Assembly: GCF_965363235.1 (NCBI RefSeq)
Contig: NC_134846.1
Location: forward strand, 71,212,724 to 71,276,723
Source: Mytilus galloprovincialis
Taxonomy: Eukaryota; Mollusca; Bivalvia; Mytilida; Mytilidae
Direction of reading: 5' to 3'
DNA: 64,000 nt
Shown here: in pieces, positions 46,901-64,000 of the stretch
Position numbering within the stretch: position 1 is the first letter of the stretch
How the letters are laid out: each line of letters opens with the position of its first letter
The notes under the pieces: model-generated
What the model was told of the DNA's origin: nothing
What the model saw: the letters and a program-made list of their open reading frames with translations, nothing else
The model's database searches: none
Made by a program: the position numbers and the translations under genes

Positions 46901-49900
46901 TACACACGACTTAACACACATGTATGATTCAGTAATATAGAATAGTGATTATGGAAAGACAATTTTGAGCACAATCAGGTCAAATGGAATATGTGTTTCA
47001 AACCTTATATGTTTTATTACAAGAAAAAAAGTTAAGAACAAATAAGTTTATCGAGAAAATCTGTTTGAAGATTTAATAAATCGAAACACACACTCAAACA
47101 ACTCTAAATTAGTATCATCAGACAAATCATCACTACCTTCTATTAATATTTTGCTCAGATAGTTGGGACATAGATCCCGCAACATTGCTATATTTATATC
47201 TGGACAAAGCAGATTCTTAATTCCAAGTAGAAGAGTGATCCGATAGTTCGTGTATCGGGCGCAATGAATTAAATAGGTGCTCAGTGCTTTCAATACGATT
47301 ACCTGCGCAGAAATCGCAAAACCTATTTAATGTAAGATTATATTTATACAAGTGGTCATTAAGAGCACTAAGCCCTAAGCGTAATCTAGTATGAATCTTT
47401 TTCTCATAACCATTAATTAGTTAAGGATTAGCAACAAAGTCAACTGTAGAAGGGGAGCATTAGGCAGTCATATCTATAAAACATATTGTTTTGCTAGATT
47501 GCATTTTAGTGAATTCAAATGCCTTTATTATAGGAATGTTGTTGGCAAAAAGCTTTAAAGCTTATGTTTGTAATATTTCATGTAACCGGACTTAGATAAA
47601 ATTTTCTATTCTATGTTAATGAGTACTAGAGTAGAATTCAAGTATCACTCAGTAGTACCAAGTAAAAATAACAAAAGTATTTTTTCTTTATATAAAATTG
47701 ATCTCTTGGAGAATCTCTCTTTCAGCAAATAACTGATTGATCATACTATAATAAATAAACAGAATTTGTTTCAAATGTGTGTGCTAAATGGACATTCAAA
47801 ATGAATCTGAAAAAAATGGGCTATACCTATAGGCTTACACTTTACACTAAAAATGTTTTAGCATTTTCATCACATCAGTACCCTCTGAACACATTTTTTC
47901 TGTCCTCTCCAAACATTTGTAAGCAGAATTGGCAAGTCATTAGCTGTTGATAAAGAAATATTACTGAATGGAAAACTAAATAATAGGCTATTTAGGGTAT
48001 TTGGGAAACCCTAATAAATCTTTCAATAAATCATTTAAGTAGCATGTGCATAACTTCATTCCCTGAAGAAGAATCTGTGCCAGTTTTGTGGATAACATGA
48101 TGTGACCACAAAAATGTTTGGCAGAACATTGTGTATAAGGATTATGTACCCTATTAGTGTGTTGATTCAATGCTAAACATATGAAAATTTTATAGAAAAT
48201 CCACAGCCTTTATCCTTGTACTCTTATATTTAGCAATTTGATGACTGATAGATAAAGGATTGTTGCATGCAGTGCTAGCATTGATTTCCTTAAAACAAGT
48301 TTATTAATGTAGTTATTGGTTAAAACAAATAAAAACATGGACCAATCAAGTACACCTTTTACAGTGCGCTCGACTTTAGTTACTCAGCACCAGGTATTTT
48401 GGTATTTACAGGTTGGTTAGAACTTTTTGTAGAAAATAAAAACTAGCACATCATAGAAAAGGAAGTTAGAAATCTATGTTTCAAATTTTATATAAAAAAT
48501 CTCTGTATTAAAGGCTTTGGAATTTCTATAAAAATCTTGGTTTATTTGCCACAAAGTACTCTTTTTCTAGTAAATGCAATGAAACAGTAAAAATTATGAT
48601 TTCCATCAAGTTTCCCCTTGGTATATGTACTAAATGGCCTATCTCTATTATTCATTATATCTGTTGTTTTGATACGATTGAAGTTTGAAAAACAATTGTG
48701 CAAAAATAGCTACAGAAAGGGGTCATAAACCTTAATAGAACAAACCATGACAAAGGAGACATAGAATTTGTTTGATATATATATACAAATATCTGTATAT
48801 AAGCACTACACAAAATCCCAATAATTGAGAAAAGGATACACAATTTTTGTTTAGTGTGAGTGTGTGAAGATGGTTTAAACGAGGAAACACTACATCATCA
48901 CTTAATCTGTTGTTATCAAGAACCAGTTCCTCTAAATTCTGAAATCTTTCTAAATCGGATAATGACCTGAAATAAAGATTTATATATTATTAATATTATG
49001 ATTCAAATAACCAATGATTTATAAGACATTAGAGTATACTGGTACATCTTTCAATTATCTCTCATTTCAGGTAAATATTCTCAGTTTCTTTTTTTTGGTT
49101 CGAAAAGACTGAGAGGCGGATGAACAAACAAAAGAACAGATGCACAGACTGAAAAACATAATGCCCCTAAATAGGGCATAAAAATGGTCATAGCATGGTC
49201 AAGAGAATATGATGACAAATAATCCAACCAAGTATGAAAGCTTTATGTTAAATGGTCACCGTCTATGAATATTTATGAGTTTCAAACAGATAGACTGATG
49301 AACAGAGACTATATTTACCATATCTCCCCTTGACAGGACTCAGAGGAGGAAAAAGGGGGAGGGGGAGAAGCTGTCATACCCATTGAATGGTGTCACTATA
49401 AAGATAAAGAAAAGATTATTCAATGTCCTTTAGAAACTGCTTCTTATTTGTGGTGTACTTTAATGTACAAGCGGTTATTTTTCTTAATTTAATACCTTTA
49501 ATAGTGCACTTTACCGGTAATAATAAATTTATTTTCTCTTTCAGTACATATAAGTACCTAATGTAAGTCCTTGATTTGTTTAATAAAAACTTACTTCAAC
49601 TGGTTAAAACTCAGATCAAATCTCTTTGAAATAGATGAATATTTTTCAGCCAGATAAGTTGGAATGCATTCTTCATTTTGCCCAATATAAGATAGCTGAA
49701 AAGATATCATACCATGAATTAACAAAATACTTAACTAAATGGCATGCCAACGCCTGTCTTGTAATGATTTAGAGACTGTTTGATCTATATTAGAATAATA
49801 GTCCAAGATTGCATGTACAAGGATTGCAAATTAAATAAAATAAAGAACAGTTTCTATATTTCTGAAATATATAAAATGCATATAAAATTTTATTTAACTT

Positions 49901-51077
49901 GGTTCTTACATGAATGTTGGTCAAATAGGGCCAGAGAAAACTTTGCCCCAGTGAACTTGGACTGAGCCATTAGACAATGTTGATCTTCTATAGAGTTAAC
50001 TCAGACAAAGTATAATAAGAAAGACTTAATTGCCCTGAATTAAATGTTATAGATTAGTTCACATAAAAGTAATTTTGACTCTTATAAATGTTTCTGCATT
50101 CGTAAATAAAGCTCCTTATCAAAATAATTGTTTAAATGAAAATTTATTACTTCATCATGGCTATTTTAAGACTCTAATAAATTTATATTAATTCAATAAA
50201 GATACAGCTCTTTGGTCAGAAGGTTGTCTCATTGACATATTCCCCATTTCCAATCTCAATTTTAAACTTTATACAAATTTAAATTCTTATCTAATTGCAA
50301 TGTTATTTAGCATATTACATTAAGTCATAAATCAAATTACCAATCAGAGAAGTAGATTAATTGAAAAAAATAAGAAAGAAAAAATAAATAGATGAAAAAA
50401 TACATCACTTTGTCTGTAGTCCATTGACTTTTCGAAATAGCTAAAGTCTGCAATAGTTTTAGGATCAATATAAATTAGGTAAGAAGATGTGGCATGACAA
50501 GTTATCTTGTAAATTTCTGTAAAACTTCTGTAAGTTTCTTGTGGAGCTCATACATTTGTGTCATAGGAAAGTAGTCAAAACAATTATGGTGTCCTAAAAG
50601 GGTATTCTATTTTTTATTTTGATGTCGCTGTAAGGAGTCTAAGCAAAACAATAAAATAGCCTTTCAAGACATTATAATTATTTAGAATAATAGGATGATT
50701 TGATCAGTCCTTTTTAGCTTACCAGAGTTTGGAAATATTTCAATCTGTTACATTTTACTTTTAGCATAAATTGTTTGATGCCATATTTCGCAACAATTAA
50801 AAATTTGTTATGAACTATTTGTGTCCATATCATTCATTGAATTGGCACATCACTGAACTATCAATATTTATTTTTATTCTTCAACAGTTGCTTCTAATAA
50901 ATTTCAAATCCCTATTATATATGGGACTGAAGAAACGATTTTACTCTCTCATTAATTAAAGGTCCAATGTTCTGTTGGTTATTTAAATGCTCGACAGACC
51001 TGGCCATTTTGAAACTGTTCTATTGCTTCATCTTCTTTTATCTCTGGGTTTACTTTCTCTTCAACTTCGTCTGCCAT
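43918..51077 (-). CDS. LRMDA: Leucine-rich melanocyte differentiation-associated protein-like, complete
   Basis: Exons on the minus strand: 51077-51000 (ATG at 51077), 49695-49595, 48966-48840, 46671-46532, 45981-45855, 45206-45116, 43997-43918 (TAA). All phases join, giving 247 codons; the human protein is about 200-226. Short LRR repeats run from about residue 27 to 150: [58 protein letters not shown]. The LRR cap follows ([21 protein letters not shown]), and the C-terminus is [19 protein letters not shown]. These match the vertebrate LRMDA (C10orf11) signature, including the conserved C-terminal [13 protein letters not shown]. Human LRMDA is needed for melanosome maturation and melanocyte differentiation; the role in a mollusc is unknown. 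Intron 3 looks U12-type and carries a LINE beside its acceptor. Divergent with KAT8. Confidence 0.92.
44139..44567 (-). repeat. Hairpin element family F1, copy 3 (truncated)
   Basis: The 3' end is intact (AGGCTCTAAAGAGCCT and 'cgctcacctt' on the plus strand, at about 44144-44172). Less than one unit remains, with part of the GAC/GTC microsatellite at 44528-44560. The 5' hairpin is missing. In LRMDA intron 6. Confidence 0.75.
45021..45048. repeat. Perfect 12-bp stem inverted repeat
   Basis: CGTATCACACTA and TAGTGTGATACG separated by CTTT. In LRMDA intron 6. It has no poly(T) or other sign of being an RNA gene. Confidence 0.8.
45305..45409. mobile_element. Small foldback element with perfect 28-bp inverted ends
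   Basis: 45305-45332 (AGAATAATAGGTAGTTTCG... onward) is repeated exactly inverted at 45382-45409, with a 49-bp centre that contains 'gacgagcccgttagggcgag'. No obvious target duplication. In LRMDA intron 5. Confidence 0.75.
46672..48839 (-). other. LRMDA intron 3, probable U12-type (minor spliceosome)
   Basis: The donor is AATTGT|GTATCCTTTTCTC, an exact match to the U12 consensus /GTATCCTTT. At the acceptor, TAATCCTTAACTGCTTCATC then AG holds TCCTTAACT, the U12 branch-point consensus, with 12 bases after the second A. Choosing this donor makes the flanking exons join in phase 0 (LTLNKNC then ITDLYHLL). The other donors of the gene are ordinary (for example GTAAGT at exon 2). Confidence 0.85.
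46694..47418 (-). mobile_element. 5'-truncated LINE with 12-bp target-site duplication
   Basis: AGTTAAGGATTA flanks the insert on both sides (46682-46693 and 47419-47430). On the minus strand it opens with [20 protein letters not shown] and continues [20 protein letters not shown], then shifts frame to [16 protein letters not shown] and ends at 47048. This is the C..C...H..C region found after the reverse transcriptase in many non-LTR ORFs. A 3' untranslated part follows, ending in an AAATAAATAAAG tail beside the duplication. 5' truncation, A-rich tail and long target duplication are classic LINE marks. Confidence 0.85.
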
Positions 51078-51174
51078 TTTTAGAATCACGTGACACAGAT
51101 TTTCACGTCCGGAATTTTACTTCTGTTCCGTCTTTTGTCAACTTTTAGAAACATTTCAACAGACAATAACAAAA
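51078..51174. promoter_or_regulatory. Putative bidirectional promoter between LRMDA and KAT8
   Basis: Only 97 bp separate the two ATG codons, so both transcription starts must lie in or near this interval or inside the neighbouring gene's leader. It contains TCACGTGA (51086-51093), the E-box form preferred by MITF/TFE/USF-type bHLH factors, and CCGGAA (51109-51114), an ETS core typical of divergent housekeeping promoters. There is no TATA box at a convincing position. Confidence 0.65.
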
Positions 51175-60259
<9,085 letters not shown>

Positions 60260-62814
60260 AGCTCACCTGGCCCGAAGGGCCAAGTGAGCTTTTCCCATCA
60301 CTTTGCGTCCGTCGTCGTCGTCGTCCGTCGTCGTCGTCCGTCGTCGTTAACTTTTACAACAATCTTCTCCTCTGAAACTACTGGGCCAAATTAAACCAAA
60401 CTTGGTCAGAATCATCATTTGGGTATCTAGTTCAAAAAATGTGTGGCGTGACCCCGCCAACCAACTAAGATGGCCGCCATGGCTAAAAATAGAACATAGG
60501 GGTAAAATGCAGTTTTTGGCTTATAACTCAAAAACCAAAGCATTTAGAGCAAATCTGACACGGGGGTAAAATTGTTTATCAGGTCAAGATCTATCTGCCC
60601 TGAAATTTTCAAATGAATCAGACAACCCGTTGTTGGAGGTATGTTTTGTCACATGATTTTGTAGAACTGAGCATGCCCAGTTTTACAATTGTCTGTTGAA
60701 CTGGGCATGCATTGATTTACAATTTTCATATGATCTGTACGTTATGCACAATTCTCCAGGAAATTGAACAAACGAGCAGTTCATATATATGCATGTAAAA
60801 CAATGAAGCCTAGATCATCAAACAATTGTAAAACTGTGCATGCTGATGCACGTTAAGGCATGCAACCAGGTCCATCATACAATTGTAAAACTGTGCATTC
60901 GTTTATAATATGGAATGCACAGTTTTACCTAAGTTTGTTGAAATAGGCGTGCATTGTTTAACAATTTTCATACGATCTGTACATCATGCACGATTCCCCA
61001 GGAAATTGTACAAGTGAGCAGTTCATACATGCATGTAAAACAACTCTGAACCCTAGATCATCAAACAATTGTTTAACTATGCGTGCATTTATTATTATGG
61101 AATGCGCAGTTTAACCAAAGTTTGTTGAACTGGGCATGCATTGTTTTACAATTTCCATATGATCTGTACATCATGCACAATTCCCCAGGAAATTGTACAA
61201 GTTAGCAGTTCATACATGCATATAATTTTGCCGTGTTTGCTAAAATAAATCTTGTAATACTATGAATGCAGCATTTTTCTAATAGTGCTCGGAACTTATA
61301 AAACTGGCTGAATTGTGCATGCCCGATTATTCTGATCTTTGTCTTTTTGGGCATGCCCAGTTCTACAATTATCTGTACCCATTCATACCTGGTTGTTGGG
61401 TTGCTGCCCCTGAATTGGTAATTTTAAGGAAATTTTGCTGTTTTTGGTTATTATCTGGAATATTATTGTAGATAGAGATAAACTGTAAACAGCAATAATT
61501 TTCAGCAAAGTAAGATTTACAAATAAGTCAACATGACCGAAATGGTCAGTTGACCCCTTTAGGAGTTATTGCCCTTTATAGTCAATTTTTAACCATTTTT
61601 CGTAAATCTTAGTAATCTATTACAAAAATCTTCTCCTCTGAAACTACATGGCCAAATTAATCCAAACTTGGCCACAATCATCTTTGGGGTATCTAGTTTA
61701 AAAAATGTGTGGCGTGACCCGGCCAACCAACCAAGATGGCCACCATGGCTAAAAATAGAACATAGGGGTGAAATGTAGATTTTGGCTTATAACTCTGAAA
61801 CCAAAGCATTTAGAGCAAATCTGAAGTGGGGTAAAATTGTTCATCAAGTGAAAATCTATCAGCCCTGAAACTTTCAAATGAATAGGACAACCGGTTATTG
61901 GGTTGCTGCCCCGAAATAAGTAATTTGAAGGAAATTTTGCAGATTTTGGTTATTATCTTGAATATTATTATAGAAAGAGATAAACTGTAAACAGCAATAA
62001 TGTTCAGCAAAGTAAGATCTACAAATAGGTCAACATGACCAAAATTATCAGTTGACCCCTTAAGGAGTTATTGCCCTTTATAGTCCATTTTGACCAATTT
62101 TTTGTAAATTTTTGTAATCTTTTACAAAAATCTTCTCCTCTGAAACTCCTGGACCAAATTTAACCAAACTTGGCCACAATCATTATTGGGGTATTTAGTT
62201 TAAAAATTGTGTGGCGTGACCCGTCCAACCAACCAAGATGGCTGCCATGGCTAAAAATAGAACATAGAGGGGAAATGTAGATTTTGGCTTATATCTCTGA
62301 CACCAAAGCATTTAGAGCAAATCTGACTGGGTAAAATTGTTTATCAGGTCAAGATCTATCTGCCCTGAAATTTTCAGACAAATCAAACAACCTGTTGTTG
62401 GGTTGCTGCCACCGAATTAGTAATTTTAAGGAAATTTTGCAGATTTTGGTTATTATCTTGAATATTATTATAGATAGAGATAAACTGTAAACAGCAATAA
62501 TGTTCAGCAAAATAAGATCTACAAATAAGTCAACATGACCAAAATTTTCAATTGACCCCTTAAGGAGTTATTGCCCTTTATAGTCAATTGTTAACAACTT
62601 TTTCGTCATGTTTTTAGGAAATATTTTCCACTGTAATTACTGGGCCAAGTTCATTATAGAGAGAAATATTTGTAGCAACAAGAATATTCAGTAAAGAAAG
62701 ATCTACAAACACATCACCATCACAAAAACACCATTTTGTCATGAATTTATCTGTGTCCATTGATAATATGCACATAGACCAAGGTGAGCGACACAGGCTC
62801 TTAAGAGCCTCTAG
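60260..62814 (+). repeat. Hairpin element family F1, copy 5 (with an inserted element)
   Basis: 5' hairpin AGCTCACCTGGCCCGAAGGG plus closing arm (60260-60290), GTC microsatellite (about 60307-60350), units of about 500 bp, and a 3' end at AGGCTCTTAAGAGCCT then CTAG (62795-62814). The first unit is split by the element at 60637-61390. In KAT8 intron 6. Confidence 0.88.
60637..61390. mobile_element. MITE-like insertion rich in 'actgggcatgcc' motifs inside F1 copy 5
   Basis: Inverted ends: left AGGTATG, then a variable stretch, then TTGTAGAACTGAGCATGCCC; right, in reverse complement, AGGTATG, a variable stretch, then TTGTAGAACTGGGCATGCCC. GTTGTTGG occurs at both junctions (60629-60636 and 61392-61399), an 8-bp target duplication. 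The interior holds three degenerate repeats of about 220-240 bp, each with 'tgatctgtacatcatgcac' and 'caggaaattgtacaag'. Confidence 0.78.
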
Positions 62815-63693
62815 TTGGTTATTATCTTGAATAATATTATAGATAGAGATAAACAGTGAACAGCCATTATGTTCAGTAAAGTAAGATTTACAAATAAGTC
62901 AACATGACTGAAATTGTCAGTTGACCCCTGTAGGAGTTATTGCCCTTTATAGTCAATTTTTAACCATTTTTCGTAAATCTTAGTAATCTTTTACAAAAAT
63001 CTTCTCCTCTGAAACTACTGGGCCAAATTAAACCAAACTTGGCCACAACCATCATTGGGGTATCTAGTTTAAAAATTGTGTCCGGTGACCCGGTCAACCA
63101 ACCAAGGTTGCCGCCATGGCTAAAAATAGATAATAGGGGTAAATTGCAGTTTTTGGCTTATAACTAAAAAATTAAAGCATTTAGAGAAAATCTGAAATGG
63201 GGTTCAATTGTTTATCAGGTCAAGATCTATCAGCCCTGAAAATTTGAGATGAATCGAACAACCAGTTGTTGGGTTGCTGCCTCTGAATTGGTAATTTTAA
63301 GGAAATTTTGCTGTTTTTGGTTATAATCTTGAATAATATTATAGATAGAGATAAACAGTGAACAGCAATAATGTTCAGCAAAGTAAGATTTACAAATAAG
63401 TCAATACGACCGATATGGTCAGTTGACCCCTTTAGGAGTTATTGCCCTTTATAGTAAATTTTTTACATTTTTCATAAATTTTTGTAGATTTTTAGAAAAT
63501 ATTTTCCACTGTAATTACTGGGCCAAGTTCATTATAGATAGAGATAATTGTAGCAACAAGAATGTTCGGTAAAGTAAGATCTATAAACACATCACCATCA
63601 TCAAAACACAATTTTGTTATGAATTTATCTGTGTCCATTGTTTAATAGGCACATAGACCAAGGTGAGCGACACAGGCTCTTGAGAGCCTCTAG
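62815..63693 (+). repeat. F1 partial copy fused to the end of copy 5
   Basis: Directly after the CTAG end of copy 5 the sequence resumes in mid-unit ('ttggttattatcttgaataa'), runs through about 1.7 units, and ends with a second complete 3' terminus (AGGCTCTTGAGAGCCT then CTAG at 63674-63693). It has no 5' hairpin or microsatellite of its own. Confidence 0.85.
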
Positions 63694-64000
63694 TTTTACA
63701 TAAGATCGTAAAGGTGATTTTTCATCAATAAAACTAGGATTTTTGTATTTGACATTTTAACCCAATAGTGTAGACAAAAGAGACATTTTGGAATTTTAAA
63801 AAAGTATTTTACAGAATGAAATGATTTGTAGACTCGGGTAACTTTTTTTTCTGTACAAGACTATATTTTATTTTAAATTCATAGGAATAAAACAAGTATA
63901 TACTGAGGAAAATAGCTGGCTCAGGAAAATTACAAAAATGTAACTAAGATTTATTCGCCATGCACATCACAAGTTTTTAAATTCAGTCTCTGTTGATTTT
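63694..64000. other. KAT8 intron 6 continuing beyond the window
   Basis: AT-rich with no exon recognised. Confidence 0.4.

Overview
This is an AT-rich animal nuclear window with spliced genes (GT-AG introns), long introns and dense interspersed repeats. The repeat types match what I know of bivalve molluscs: GCTCACCTGG hairpin elements carrying GTC microsatellites, 'gccaatgagacaac' repeats and 'ctgtggattcatt' MITEs. A marine mussel (Mytilidae) is my best inference. There are no bacterial operons, CRISPR arrays or viral genes.

Four protein-coding genes can be rebuilt exon by exon. (1) A mitochondrial enoyl-CoA delta-isomerase 1 (ECI1-like) gene on the minus strand, partial, with four exons between 2138 and 4443. 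(2) A complete HP1BP3-like gene on the plus strand, ten coding exons, 16486-35137, 544 codons, with three linker-histone H15 domains. (3) A complete LRMDA-like leucine-rich-repeat gene on the minus strand, seven exons, 51077 down to 43918, 247 codons. (4) The first six coding exons of a KAT8/MOF MYST histone acetyltransferase on the plus strand, 51175-59782; the rest lies beyond 64000. LRMDA and KAT8 are head to head with 97 bp between start codons. That gap holds a TCACGTGA E-box and a CCGGAA ETS-type site, so it looks like a bidirectional promoter. Two of the four genes (HP1BP3 and KAT8) act on chromatin.

Most other sequence is mobile or repetitive. 7-16 kb: a LINE 3' fragment, a 300-bp piggyBac-type MITE with perfect 13-bp ends and TTAA duplications, a decayed hAT element, a hAT MITE and an element carrying a perfect 194-bp tandem duplication. 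HP1BP3 introns: a 1042-bp hAT element with a perfect 8-bp target duplication, a nest of at least three elements (22567-26839), a SINE-like unit and several hairpin elements. 37.9-43 kb: more hairpin elements and a 36-bp minisatellite. LRMDA introns: a truncated LINE and perfect inverted repeats. KAT8 introns: hairpin elements and another LINE tail.

Three observations stand out. First, at least five unrelated-looking repeat families share one layout: a T-run, a GC-rich hairpin, a GTC or GGC microsatellite, then head-to-tail arrays of about 147-500 bp units. In the commonest family the hairpin shows a compensatory base-pair change and there is a second hairpin at the 3' end. This suggests one mobilisation mechanism, possibly Helentron-like. 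Second, HP1BP3 intron 3 and LRMDA intron 3 look like minor-spliceosome (U12) introns. Third, a LINE has inserted beside the acceptor of that LRMDA intron, and its 12-bp target duplication contains the whole U12 branch-point motif, so the motif is preserved next to the exon.
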